The position numbers and the translations under genes were made by a program. From Hahella sp. HNIBRBA332 (lineage in GTDB: Bacteria; Pseudomonadota; Gammaproteobacteria; Pseudomonadales; Oleiphilaceae), in NCBI RefSeq assembly GCF_030719035.1, contig NZ_CP132203.1, positions 5,970,501 to 6,034,500 on the forward strand: a stretch of DNA of 64,000 nucleotides, read 5' to 3'. Positions 31,691 to 39,993 of this stretch are shown one piece after another. The stretch's first letter is position 1; every line of letters begins with the position of its first letter. Below the pieces are notes generated by a model. That model saw only the letters and a list, made by a program, of their open reading frames with translations, did not search any database and was not told the DNA's origin.

Positions 31691-31735
31691 CTTCTAAGGC
31701 ATTGTTATATCCTCGATTGTTTAATGCTTTAGGAT
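31691..31735 (-). other. Short attC site between GFA and GNAT cassettes
   Basis: On the minus strand CCTAAAGCATT and AATGCCTTAGAAG form inverted arms (9 of 10 pairs) around a ~20 nt centre, with the GFA stop in the first arm. This is shorter than typical attC sites and its R' core reads CTTAGAA, so it may be degenerate. Confidence 0.5.
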
Positions 31736-32121
31736 GGATGGCCATCAAACTGTTTCGCAGAATCAGCGATTTTAAGCCAATTTGGCTTTTCGGAGACGAA
31801 TTCGTGGAATTGGTTCTCAATTTCGATTACGTCATCAATACAATTCGCGGCTATTGGAAACGACTCCTCTTGAGAGAGGATTTCTCCGAGAGCTGAACCG
31901 CAAACCGAACAAAAACACCGATCGTATTTGTACGGAGGGATTGCCCTGTAAGTGGATATTTTATCTCGACCCTGCGTGATTTTGAGCGCATTGGATTTAA
32001 CGAAAGCTATAGCACTTGCCCCAACTTTTCTACAACGAGTACAGTGGCATGTGCCCAACATGGTGGGAGCTTCACTTAACTCGAATTGGACAGCGCCACA
32101 GCAACAGCTACCTTTAATCAT
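31729..32121 (-). CDS. GFA-family zinc protein, cassette copy 1
   Basis: 130 residues; the zinc ligands are in CCCGAVQFEL, CHCTRCRKVGASA and CSVCGSALGEI. Paralogue of 29494-29883 (the N-terminal ~100 residues are highly similar, the C-termini FHEFVSEKPNWLKI nearly identical). Cassette order B: SUKH, DUF4267-like, GFA, GNAT. Order A: GFA, GNAT. So the pair GFA-GNAT occurs twice, though the GNATs differ. Confidence 0.85.
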   Translation of the reverse strand: MIKGSCCCGAVQFELSEAPTMLGTCHCTRCRKVGASAIAFVKSNALKITQGRDKISTYRAIPPYKYDRCFCSVCGSALGEILSQEESFPIAANCIDDVIEIENQFHEFVSEKPNWLKIADSAKQFDGHPS

Positions 32122-32142
32122 TCTCGTATTTCCTGTAAATGG

Positions 32143-32250
32143 GTATAACGCCTGCCGCTACGGATTGCGGTAAGAAGGCGGCATTATTATGCATGTTTTT
32201 GCATAAATGGTGACAGCTTGACCAAGTCCGCTTGATGGTGCTTGTTAGGC
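32143..32250 (-). other. attC recombination site (108 bp)
   Basis: GCCTAAC (32250-32244) and GTTATAC (32149-32143) on the minus strand bound an imperfect palindrome with CCGCCTTCTTACCGC-like arms. The TAA stop of the 32245-32631 gene lies in the first heptamer. Confidence 0.8.
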
Positions 32251-32631
32251 ATTTTCTCTTTTTACAACCATTTGCAAAACCATAAATGTAGCAATTAGAT
32301 AAACTACTGTAACCACATGCTTAGCAACTATATCGGTCGAAGCTCCCGCCTGATAAGCAAGCCAACCATCAGTGATTGGCATTACAGTGCCGAATAATGT
32401 AGCCCATAAGAGTACTTTGAAGTTCCGAAGATAAAGCAAAAACATTATTATAAGTGCAACGAACAAGGTACGAGAAGCATATATTTTTACCCAATCTAAA
32501 TCGCCTTGCGACTCTAAAACAGTACCCCGAACAGCGGAAAATGCCACTGGATCTAAATAAGCGAAAATGGAATAAAAACCCTGTAGCAAGGCCATCAGTA
32601 GTACTAACGTAAATCCAATTTTACTCAGCAT
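32245..32631 (-). CDS. DUF4267-like membrane protein (integron cassette)
   Basis: 128 residues with four transmembrane helices (FTLVLLMALLQGFYSIFAYL; LFVALIIMFLLYLRNFKVLL; LFGTVMPITDGWLAYQAG; HVVTVVYLIATFMVLQMVV). The motif TxMPIxDGxLxxxxGAS recalls DUF4267, a small membrane family of unknown function. The stop is within the following attC. The gene start has a Shine-Dalgarno-like AGGAAGAAT. Confidence 0.65.
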   Translation of the reverse strand: MLSKIGFTLVLLMALLQGFYSIFAYLDPVAFSAVRGTVLESQGDLDWVKIYASRTLFVALIIMFLLYLRNFKVLLWATLFGTVMPITDGWLAYQAGASTDIVAKHVVTVVYLIATFMVLQMVVKRENA

Positions 32632-32675
32632 ACTTATTATTCTTCCTGTAACTGTATTTGGCTAATTCTACGACC

Positions 32676-32773
32676 GCCTAACGCCTCAAACACTGGTTTG
32701 GTGAAGCTGGCGGATTTTTTTGGAACAAAAAGGTGACATCTTTGCCAAGTCCGCGTGCTTTGATTTGTTAGCC
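32676..32773 (-). other. attC recombination site (98 bp) after the SUKH cassette
   Basis: GGCTAAC (32773-32767) and GTTAGGC (32682-32676) on the minus strand are classic R''/R' heptamers, with internal arms AAATCAAAGCAC / GTGTTTGAGGC. The SUKH stop codon lies within the first heptamer. Confidence 0.85.
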
Positions 32774-33190
32774 GTTGCTTGGCGCCAAACCATTTAATAA
32801 CCATTCTTCTAATGAAGACGCCAATAGATAAATCTCGCTATCGGCCTCCCACTCTACAATTATTCGGCCATCTGGATCTATTGCGATCGGACTTCCTGAA
32901 CCGTCCCATCCGATGATAAAGCAATTACCAATAGTCCAGCCGTTTTCAATAACACACTCTTCATCAAACTTAGTATAAGTTGAATGCAATTCGTCGATTT
33001 GATCTACCCACTCAGAGCCAATGACGCCACCTCCGCAGTTTAAAAGAAACCATTTATAGTCTTCAGGTATCTCTCGACATGCCCCCTCGAACTCTTCGAT
33101 TTGCGATTTACTCGCAGCAGAATAAGTAATATCTGGCTCTCTTGCTGCCCAGAGATCAAGGATTATTTTCTTCGATTCTTCGCTGATCAT
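32768..33190 (-). CDS. SMI1/KNR4 (SUKH) family protein (first integron cassette)
   Basis: 140 residues from ATG 33190; an upstream open frame to 33283 reads into attI and is not used. The SUKH signature is clear: IEEFEGACREIPEDYKWFLL then NCGGG, FIIGWDGSGSPIAIDPDGRI, and a C-terminal ASSLEEWLLNGL. SUKH proteins are immunity proteins against contact-dependent and secreted nucleases. As the first cassette next to attI it would be the best expressed one if an integron promoter is active. Confidence 0.85.
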   Translation of the reverse strand: MISEESKKIILDLWAAREPDITYSAASKSQIEEFEGACREIPEDYKWFLLNCGGGVIGSEWVDQIDELHSTYTKFDEECVIENGWTIGNCFIIGWDGSGSPIAIDPDGRIIVEWEADSEIYLLASSLEEWLLNGLAPSNG

Positions 33191-33198
33191 ATTTAAAC

Positions 33199-33205
33199 GG
33201 TTAAC
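33199..33205 (-). other. attI/cassette junction of platform B
   Basis: GTTAACC on the minus strand. The repeat shared with platform A extends up to this heptamer and stops, as at 29962-29968, marking the crossover point between the integron platform and its first cassette. Confidence 0.65.
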
Positions 33206-33760
33206 ATTTGTATATCGTGTATGCGCGTTTTCCCATTCCAACACTTTGAAGATAGTTCCTCCAGCCCACTGATGCCAGTGCAAAAATCCCGGAAAGTCAA
33301 ACTACCTCATTTACGAAAAAACGTGCGAGTATCTTGACTCCTTCGTTAACGAACATCCTGTGCCGACAGCATCTCCATGACACAGTTGTTCGCAAGCTCT
33401 TGCGACGGGCGGAGAAAGACGCAAGCAGTGTCAACTGCCCACATTTCGTCATTCTTACGCTACTCATCTCTTGGCAGCGGGCACAGACATCAGGACAGTT
33501 CAGGGATTATTAGGACACAATGATGTTAGTGCAATTCAAACCTATACACACGTCTTGGGAAATCATTACGCGGAAACTGGGAGTCCTCTGGACCGAAATA
33601 AATCAGGTTAAGCTAGATTGGCTGTTACAGCTTGATTCCAAAGCATTCAATAATGGAATTCTTGATCTATCCAAAACCTTTCCCCCTGGGACTTAGAGCC
33701 TAACTCCCTTTTCACAAACTCGGCATTTACGAAAACCGCGCTGGCGTGGGGAGGAGTGAT
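33203..33760 (+). pseudogene. intI: Truncated integron integrase gene intI, platform B
   Basis: Same remnant as in platform A without the IS630 derivative: RQHLHDTVVRKLLRRA, a frameshift, then FRHSYATHLLAAGTDIRTVQ and ALQTYTHVLGN-like residues to SPLD. The integrase N-terminal half is absent, so neither platform can insert or excise cassettes on its own. The ~98% identity of the two copies over ~550 bp points to a recent duplication of the platform after intI had already decayed. Confidence 0.8.
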
Positions 33761-33855
33761 TTTTTGTTCCATAAAGCCTTGCAGACCGCAGTGATTGTTG
33801 GCGGATGCAGAAGCTTTAATTACTGCTTAAATGCTGAACTCGGAACTGGTGGTAG

Positions 33856-34493
33856 TGAATCGCTCCGGTTTTGTCGGAGGCAGTTTTATTTGAGTCATGC
33901 AACTGCAGACTCGGCTTGTTGATAATACAGGTTTTCGTATTCGACGGGAGGCACATCTCCTATCGACTGTAACAATCGACGATTGTTGAACCACTCCACC
34001 CAGGTGAGGGTCGCCTGTTCTATTTCATCCAGCCCTTTCCAGGGCCCTTTTTTGTGAATAACCTCCGCCTTGTGCAAGCCGTTGATGGTTTCCGCCAGGG
34101 CGTTATCGTAGGAATCTCCTACGCTTCCGACAGAGGCCTTAAACCCCGCCTCAGCTAGGCGCTCAGTGTACTTGATCGACAGGTACTGGCTGCCGCGATC
34201 ACTGTGATGAATGACCCCCTTGGGCTTTTCTCTCGCCCACAGCGCCTGCTCTAAGGCATCAAGCACAATACCCGTCTGCAGACTTTTGAGCGCACGCCAG
34301 CCTACGATATAGCGTGAGAAAACGTCCACAACGAAGGCCACGTAAACGAAGCCTGACCAGGTTGCAACGTAGGCGATGTCTGCGACCCTCAACTGGTTCG
34401 GGCGCTCAGCGCTGAAGTTGCGATTAACCAGATCCAGCGGCTTGTCGGCCGGTTCATCGGGAATTTAGCCTCCGACAAACCTGGGGCGACTCA
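33856..34493 (-). mobile_element. Internally deleted IS3-family element
   Basis: Inward-reading ends TGAATCGCTCCGGTTTTGTC (33856) and TGAGTCGCCCCAGGTTTGTC (34493) are matching terminal inverted repeats. Only the 3' two-thirds of orfB lies between them; orfA and the start of orfB are missing. No target duplication is visible. The element borders the 3' end of the mer operon. Confidence 0.75.
33895..34465 (-). pseudogene. IS3-family transposase OrfB fragment
   Basis: The reading frame contains the catalytic core of an rve integrase: RVADIAYVATWSGFVYVAFV (first Asp), GVIHHSDRGSQYLSI (second Asp) and SYDNALAETINGLHKAEVI (Glu). The N-terminal helix-turn-helix part and OrfA are deleted at ~34465, so the protein cannot act alone. 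Confidence 0.85.
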
Positions 34494-34611
34494 CTGTGGT
34501 TATTGGATGATGCGGCATTTATTACGCAGGATGATGCCTGCATTGTGGGGCGCGTTTGATTACTGATAGATTAGTTTATAATTTCCACTCTTTTGGAACA
34601 AAATGGCCCCA

Positions 34612-35112
34612 TCAGTTCTCACCGCCGAGACCACTTTTGAGGGTCTCTATAGCTGGACTCAGCGCTGTCCGCCATGCGGTGGCGACGATTTCATCAAACT
34701 GCTCATCATACTCACTGACTGTTTCAATCAGGCACTCAAGCCACACATCAATCATTGCCGACGTAACCCCCATGGCGCGATGGCAATAAGTCGCCAACGC
34801 CAACAATAAGACGTCATCCTCATTGACCTCCCTAATCACATTAGCCAAGGTATAGAGCGCACACCGAAGCTTCTGCGTCTGTTTCATCACCGGAAGACGA
34901 TTTAGTATTTCCCGAATACCGGAATCTCGAGCCTTGAGACGAAGGCAAAAGCCATTTACAAAGGCGATATCCGTCTTAACCGTCCTAAAGCAACGATCAA
35001 AGCTTCGCAGAAATATGATGCGATAGGTGTTATCCGTATCGATTGGACTATTTGCTTCCATTTCAACATTATCGATCTGAAATCCTAACTCGGCAAAAAT
35101 TCCGCTATCCAT
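34612..35112 (-). CDS. Globin-like protein at the end of the mer operon
   Basis: 166 residues, overlapping the preceding gene by 8 nt. The pattern fits a bacterial globin: IIFLRSFDRCF and FCLRLKARDSGIREIL for the A-E helices, QTQKLRCALYTLANVI, then the proximal histidine H111 in YCHRAMGV, and WLECLIETV and AWRTALSPAIETLKSG for helices G and H. A haem role in oxygen, NO or redox sensing is possible. Association with mercury genes is unusual. The call rests on pattern recognition only. Confidence 0.6.
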   Translation of the reverse strand: MDSGIFAELGFQIDNVEMEANSPIDTDNTYRIIFLRSFDRCFRTVKTDIAFVNGFCLRLKARDSGIREILNRLPVMKQTQKLRCALYTLANVIREVNEDDVLLLALATYCHRAMGVTSAMIDVWLECLIETVSEYDEQFDEIVATAWRTALSPAIETLKSGLGGEN

Positions 35113-35320
35113 TCTTCTTCTGAGCTGGCGGGCAAGGCAAGCTCCCGTACGAACAAAAGACGCAACAATCTCCGGGCTTGGGCCTCAGTAGAGTGTGGCA
35201 CCCCTCGCACCGGTAAAACCACTGACAGGCGTTTATGGGCATCGTTTCCGTCTTGTCGTGACCGCATTCAGGGCAGGTCAGGATCGATTCACGAAACGGT
35301 AATTCTTTCACCTCGGTCAT
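35105..35320 (-). CDS. Small Cys-rich mer-associated protein (GDCCVFCSYG type)
   Basis: 71 residues with two zinc-ribbon-like pairs (CPECGHDKT and CEGCHTLL) and the signature GDCCVFCSYGSLPCPP. Such proteins are commonly encoded beside merT/merP. It overlaps the merP-like stop by 4 nt and the globin-like start by 8 nt, so it is translationally coupled in the operon. It probably binds metal; exact role unknown. Confidence 0.7.
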   Translation of the reverse strand: MTEVKELPFRESILTCPECGHDKTETMPINACQWFYRCEGCHTLLRPKPGDCCVFCSYGSLPCPPAQKKNG

Positions 35321-35601
35321 TTCGACGCGCCTTCCGGATGGGATGGGTAACCCGCATTCCGAGTGGCCTGGGTTAACGAGGCAACGCTGGCGACAGCGTC
35401 GTCGAAGATCACGAGGGCCTGACGCTTTTCCAGGCTTACCTCGGCTCGTCTAACGCCCTCCGTTCCTATTAACGCTTTTTTCACCGTGATAGGGCAAATA
35501 GGGCAGTTCATTCCCGGCACGGACAAAATGACGGTACTCTCCGCAGCAGTGGTGGTGACGGCGAACGTAAGCAGAAAAAAGAAAGGAAGGATTTTGGACA
35601 T
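35317..35601 (-). CDS. merP: Periplasmic mercuric-ion-binding protein
   Basis: 94 residues with a signal peptide (LPFFFLLTFAVTTTAAE) and the heavy-metal-associated motif GMNCPICPITVKKAL, whose two cysteines bind Hg(II) in the periplasm for transfer to MerT. Length and domain match MerP. It starts 12 nt after the merT stop. Confidence 0.9.
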   Translation of the reverse strand: MSKILPFFFLLTFAVTTTAAESTVILSVPGMNCPICPITVKKALIGTEGVRRAEVSLEKRQALVIFDDAVASVASLTQATRNAGYPSHPEGASK

Positions 35602-35613
35602 GTCAGCCTCCTC

Positions 35614-35985
35614 TTAGTAAAACCAGGGCGCAAGTAAGGGAAATATGAAGGGGGTGAGCGCCAGCCCCGCCACGGCGAAAAACAGCGCCTTGTAGGCCCT
35701 TCTGACGCGAGGCGTGGCGCACGCCTGATCGGGACCACATTGTGACCGGGGGCGCCAGATGCGCCGCCACGCGAGGAACAACGAAACGGCGGCTATGCCA
35801 ATAAAAACAGGGCTGTATGGCTCCAGCGCCGTCAAGTTGGCTATCCACGCCCCAGACACGCCCAAGGTAATCAATACCAAGGGGCCAAGGCAGCAGGCGG
35901 AGGCGAGGATCGCCGCCATTGCCCCACTTAATAAGGCGCCTCGCGCATTGATGGCTCTAACGGGGTTTGGCGATTCATGTCTCAT
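35614..35985 (-). CDS. merT: Mercuric-ion transport protein
   Basis: 123 residues with three hydrophobic segments. The first carries the Hg-binding Cys pair (AAILASACCLGPLVLITLG) and the cytoplasmic loop carries a further pair (QCGPDQACATP). ALEPYSPVFIGIAAVSLFLA is characteristic of MerT. The only plausible ATG lies at the predicted transcription start of the mer promoter, so the mRNA may be leaderless. Confidence 0.92.
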   Translation of the reverse strand: MRHESPNPVRAINARGALLSGAMAAILASACCLGPLVLITLGVSGAWIANLTALEPYSPVFIGIAAVSLFLAWRRIWRPRSQCGPDQACATPRVRRAYKALFFAVAGLALTPFIFPLLAPWFY

Positions 35986-35991
35986 CCATTA

Positions 35992-36022
35992 AGCTTACAA
36001 CCGTACCTAAGTACGGACTCAA
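35992..36022 (-). promoter_or_regulatory. MerR-type mer promoter/operator with 19 bp spacer
   Basis: On the minus strand TTGAGT, 19 bp, TAAGCT. The spacer contains the dyad CCGTAC/GTACGG (36016-36011 and 36006-36001), as in the Tn501 mer promoter. The over-long 19 bp spacer is the hallmark of MerR-activated promoters, which MerR untwists on Hg(II) binding. The site lies between divergent merT and merR. Confidence 0.92.
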
Positions 36023-36027
36023 GTATC

Positions 36028-36432
36028 ATGACAAACGCCACCTCATCTTTTTCCATTGGGGCGTTAGCCGACAGAGCCAGCGTCAATTCTGAAACCATCC
36101 GCTTTTATCAACGCAAAGGATTGATGCGGGTCCCTATAAAGCCTCCAAGTGGCATTCGCCGATATGGAGAAAATGACTTGGTACGGCTACGCTTCATCAA
36201 GTCCGCTCAACACTTGGGATTCAGTCTGAAAGAGGTGGGGGAACTACTCAATTTCGAGGACGGCGCTCACTGTGTTGAGGCGCGTGAACAGGCTGAGATC
36301 AAGCTGGCGGAAGTCAGGGAAAAGCTCGCAGGGTTAAAACGCATTGAAGAGGCGTTAATAGCGCTGATTGACAACTGCGATTCGCATCAAGAAAAGGGTC
36401 CCTGTCCCTTGATTGCCACATTGCAAGAGTGA
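36028..36432 (+). CDS. merR: Mercury-responsive regulator
   Basis: 134 residues from ATG 36028 (the frame is open to 35977, but that part covers the operator). The N-terminal winged helix-turn-helix (FSIGALADRASVNSETIRFY) and the dimerisation helix precede the three Hg-binding cysteines in GAHCVEAREQA and DNCDSHQEKGPCPL, the exact MerR(Hg) arrangement. It is divergent from merT, the usual layout. Confidence 0.93.
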   Translation: MTNATSSFSIGALADRASVNSETIRFYQRKGLMRVPIKPPSGIRRYGENDLVRLRFIKSAQHLGFSLKEVGELLNFEDGAHCVEAREQAEIKLAEVREKLAGLKRIEEALIALIDNCDSHQEKGPCPLIATLQE

Positions 36433-36771
36433 ATCGCGAATAGTCTTTTTCATTCGCCTTGAATTTATAACTCTCGTTAGAGGGGAACTAACGCCTTGTC
36501 GCCAAGTTATTGATGCCCAGCCACACAACGCATAGAAATTTATTGGCGTCTCTTGTTGTGAATAATGATTGCTATGCTATACCTAAGTTAAACCCACGCA
36601 GTAGCGTGAGGGACATCTTGGCTCCCATGGATTCCTTGACGCAGAAGAGGATTAAGAGTAGTGCGAATTTCCAACTTCTAATGCTTCTCCCCGTCAGCAA
36701 GCCAATGTAGATGAACCGACCACGAATGTTGCAGCCGTCCGTTTTCCTTAATCACTCTGGAGGGGGATGTA
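36433..36771. other. Intergenic region between merR and the DUF3365 gene
   Basis: No coding evidence. A Shine-Dalgarno GGAGGGG lies at the right end before 36772. Nothing else is supported. Confidence 0.5.
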
Positions 36772-37494
36772 ATGGGCTTCTTAAAGATATATGCCTGCAT
36801 ATTAATTCTGTCGCTTTCCCATCTATCGTACGCCGAAACTGATTTATACGCAGTCAGCGCCGACATAACCACCCTGTATAGATCCGCGAGGGCTGTGATT
36901 TCAGATAATCAAGCGCTGATAAATGACGCCAGCAAAGGTGATAAAGGGCTAAGCGCAGAGGCGGTGGTAGAAAAAACGTTGGAAAACTACCGTAAGGCGG
37001 TCAATCACGATTTAGATATGACGACCAATACAGACGCCAAGGAGGCGTTATTGCAATCAGTAAGTGAAGTGATGGAGGAGGCGCAGGATCTAATCAATGA
37101 ACCAGATAAAGGATTTAAAGGTTTTCTTCCTGCTATTTTCGCAAGACAAGTCGCCACCAAGTTTTCACAGAAAATGGAAGGTAAGATGCAAATCAAGCTT
37201 ACCGCTCCCAAGGACTACGTTCGTAATAGAGCGAATAGGCCTGACAAATGGGAGAGCAACGTTATAGAAAGCATGTTTCGCGATACGTCTTATGAGAAAG
37301 GAAAGCCCTACGCGGAACAATCCGCGCTGAAAGGAAAAAACGCTTATAGATACATCCTGCCGGAATACTACGGACCTTCATGCCTCGGGTGTCATGGCGA
37401 GCCGAAAGGAAGTCTGGATATCACAGGAGGCAAAAAGGAAGGCGGCGTCTTAGGGGAGCTTGGTGGCGCCATTAGCCTCATTATATTTAATTAG
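36772..37494 (+). CDS. DUF3365 periplasmic haem-sensor-like protein
   Basis: 240 residues with a signal peptide (FLKIYACILILSLSHLSYAE) and a C-terminal c-type haem motif CLGCH (C204-H208) within YYGPSCLGCHGEPKG. The body resembles DUF3365/Tll0287-type sensors, which bind haem in a PAS-like fold. It is preceded by GGAGGGG. The chemoreceptor gene follows after 92 nt on the same strand, so the pair may sense a redox or gas signal together. That link is inference. Confidence 0.75.
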   Translation: MGFLKIYACILILSLSHLSYAETDLYAVSADITTLYRSARAVISDNQALINDASKGDKGLSAEAVVEKTLENYRKAVNHDLDMTTNTDAKEALLQSVSEVMEEAQDLINEPDKGFKGFLPAIFARQVATKFSQKMEGKMQIKLTAPKDYVRNRANRPDKWESNVIESMFRDTSYEKGKPYAEQSALKGKNAYRYILPEYYGPSCLGCHGEPKGSLDITGGKKEGGVLGELGGAISLIIFN

Positions 37495-37586
37495 GAGCTA
37501 AATAAAGAAGAGCTAACATAATACAGAACTCAGGTAAGAGCGGGATTAATAAAAGATCATGATTGCCATGATTAAGAGGTGGCAAG

Positions 37587-39299
37587 ATGAAGTTAACGAT
37601 TAGATCCAAGCTAATAGGCGCCTGTATCATCTTCGCTATTGTTGTCGCATGTGGCGTTTTGTATCTTATTAGTCAAATATCCGCAAACACACAAGTAATT
37701 ACTGAGCAAAATACTTATGTGGCCTCCCAATCGGACTCCGTAAAGCTTCAAAATAAGCTGTTACATCAACAAGCAGATGAACTGAAACGCCTCGCACTTC
37801 TCAACGATATATCCAAACAATTTGCAGATCTACGCTTTTGGTTGTACGACTTGTCTGTTAGCTGGTTGAACGAGTCGGAGGGTATGGCGGAACGATCAAG
37901 GGATGCGTTGAATAAGAAGTTAGATGAGTTATCTGGGACCAATAAGTCGCTGGCTCAGTCGATCAAAGGGCTACAGGATACTTTCTATGAAAAAATGATT
38001 GAGGCAGTGGACGCCTATGTTGACGAAAATAGAGTGCTGGGGAATTCTCTCGTCGCCCAAGCAAGGCAATCAAGCATAGAAATCGATAAGAAGCTTAATG
38101 AAGCGCTGCAAGAAGCCCGGAAGACATCCCAGGAAATGAGCGCTCATGTTGAGACGGCGGGCGGCGATGTGATGGAGTCTGCGCACTTGCTGCAGAACTC
38201 AGCTTCCAGCGTCCTGAGTAACAACGATACGTTGAAATGGGTGGCGTGGACCGTATTGCTGTCTGTTGTCGGCGTTAGCTTGATTTTTTCTTTTACGCTC
38301 ATCCGCTCAATTTGTACGCCAATCTTTAAGTTAAGGGACGATATCAGTTATATCCAGGAGCACTCCGACCTAACGCACCCCATATCATTAACGAGCAATG
38401 ACGAATTGGGTGAAATGGCTCAAGCGTTAAATCAAATGTTATATAAGTTCAAGGAGGCAATGCAACAAGTCAATCAAGCAGCGTCGTCCTTACGTATGGC
38501 GATGGAGTCAACGAACACTACGATGCTGGAGACGCATGACGGAGTGAGTAAACAACGGGTAGAAACAGATCAGGTTGCGTCCGCAATTACAGAGCTTGCA
38601 GCGACTGTTGAGCAAGTGGCTAAAAATACCGCTGACGCCGCACTCGCGGCGAGTGATGCAGATACGGCCGCTCAAAAGGGCCGGCAAATTGTTGATACAA
38701 CCAATGCTGCGATTTTACTCCTCTCAGATAAAGTCAAGAACGCCACCCATGTCATAGAGCAGCTACATAGCGATAGTAAAAGCATTGGTTCGCTATTGGA
38801 CGTCATCCAAGGCATTTCGGAGCAAACAAACCTATTAGCCTTAAACGCGGCAATTGAAGCCGCCAGAGCAGGAGAAGCAGGTAGAGGATTCGCCGTTGTA
38901 GCGGATGAAGTGCGCAATCTGGCCAAAAAGACACAGGAGTCCACACTGGTAATACAAACGACTATTCAGAATCTTCAAGGAGGGGCGACTCAAGCAGTAA
39001 AAGCCATGGAGGAAGGGCGCAATCAAGCAGAACATGGCGTCGCCCAGGTCGCGGACGCCGCCCGATCTTTAGACCAAATAACAAAATCCGTCACTGACCT
39101 AGCCTCCCTCAATACACAAATCGCCAGTGCAGCGGAAGAGCAGATGGCTGTCACTGAGCATATTAATAAAAGCGTAATTAGTATCTCAGAAGTCGCATCG
39201 AAAACCACTGGCCGAGTGCAATGCGTTACTGAACAATGCCAGGATCTCACGGACATGTCAGTAGAAATGGAACGCCTAGTCGGACGGTTTAAAATTTAG
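37587..39299 (+). CDS. Methyl-accepting chemotaxis protein
   Basis: 570 residues. TM1 is at ~8-28, a helical periplasmic domain with coiled-coil character lies at ~30-205, and TM2 at ~215-237 (TVLLSVVGVSLIFSFTLI). A HAMP domain follows (TPIFKLRDDISYIQEHSDL). The cytoplasmic signalling hairpin has the highly conserved tip EQTNLLALNAAIEAARAGEA and GRGFAVVADEVRNLAKKT. It would couple an external signal to CheA/CheW. The preceding DUF3365 gene may provide a periplasmic ligand-sensing partner. Confidence 0.95.
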   Translation: MKLTIRSKLIGACIIFAIVVACGVLYLISQISANTQVITEQNTYVASQSDSVKLQNKLLHQQADELKRLALLNDISKQFADLRFWLYDLSVSWLNESEGMAERSRDALNKKLDELSGTNKSLAQSIKGLQDTFYEKMIEAVDAYVDENRVLGNSLVAQARQSSIEIDKKLNEALQEARKTSQEMSAHVETAGGDVMESAHLLQNSASSVLSNNDTLKWVAWTVLLSVVGVSLIFSFTLIRSICTPIFKLRDDISYIQEHSDLTHPISLTSNDELGEMAQALNQMLYKFKEAMQQVNQAASSLRMAMESTNTTMLETHDGVSKQRVETDQVASAITELAATVEQVAKNTADAALAASDADTAAQKGRQIVDTTNAAILLLSDKVKNATHVIEQLHSDSKSIGSLLDVIQGISEQTNLLALNAAIEAARAGEAGRGFAVVADEVRNLAKKTQESTLVIQTTIQNLQGGATQAVKAMEEGRNQAEHGVAQVADAARSLDQITKSVTDLASLNTQIASAAEEQMAVTEHINKSVISISEVASKTTGRVQCVTEQCQDLTDMSVEMERLVGRFKI

Positions 39300-39423
39300 T
39301 ACATTAATCTCTCCTATGAGGCGCACCAAGCGGTACTCACTCCCGCCTATAAATATCACTGTACGAAGTAATGTCCTGATATTTCGTTTACAGTAGACAA
39401 GGAAAAAACAGAGTAAAGGATTT

Positions 39424-39946
39424 ATGAGTCAGCCCTCGAGAAGCCTGTCTGCAGCAACTATATTCCAACGATTATTGACTTTCTTGTTTGTGATTCTATG
39501 CCAAGGATGCGCCTCCAACGATCTTGCTTTTCTAAAGCCCACACATACATTGTTAACGCCCAAGGGCGATCAGATTCCTGTTGGCTGAGCAGTTCCCTTC
39601 TCATCAGGGACTACTGTTCTATTATAATACGTTCCAACTTCGCGCATTCTGGACGGCGGAAACGTATTTTAATCTGGACATTATATTCTTGGACGATAGT
39701 TATGTAGTTACCGCCATAGAAAGGAATGTTCCTAACTACCGCTATTCCGAGCCGGCCGAGCCGAGACCGCGCACAGGACTGCATCCTTGCCGATTTATTC
39801 TGGAGTTGGTTGCCGGGCGAAGTAAAGAACTCAATCTACAGGTTGGTGACCGGCTCCGTTGGACAGTCCCGGAAGAAATTGAAACCTTCCTGCTCTCAGT
39901 TTCTCAGCACTCCCGCCCGGTCACGTGGCCGGGGGTCTCTGACTAA
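39424..39946 (+). pseudogene. DUF192-family lipoprotein gene with frameshift/deletion
   Basis: The 5' part starts at ATG 39424 and encodes a lipoprotein signal (FLFVILCQGCASND) and the DUF192 lead-in (TLLTPKGDQIPVG) before a stop at 39585. In another frame the DUF192 core continues: HQGLLFYY, ETYFNLDIIFLDDSYVVTAI and FILELVAGRSKELNLQVGDR. The segment between them (usual V-x-x-A-x-T-x-x-E-R-x-x-G-L) is missing. A small deletion has therefore broken the gene. Confidence 0.65.
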
Positions 39947-39993
39947 CTTAGGTATAACTCTCCCCTTGTAGGTTTGGCTATTCCATATCTCAG

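Noticed and set aside
36560..36620. Riboswitch-like stretch upstream of the DUF3365 gene
   Set aside because: No match to a known aptamer core was recognisable; ordinary intergenic sequence is sufficient.
36579..39955. Perfect 12 bp inverted repeat (ATACCTAAGTTA at 36579 and its complement at 39944) flanking the DUF3365-MCP-DUF192 block, suggesting a mobile unit
   Set aside because: A 12 bp inverted match somewhere in a 64 kb window is expected by chance many times; no recombinase, target duplication or longer similarity supports it.
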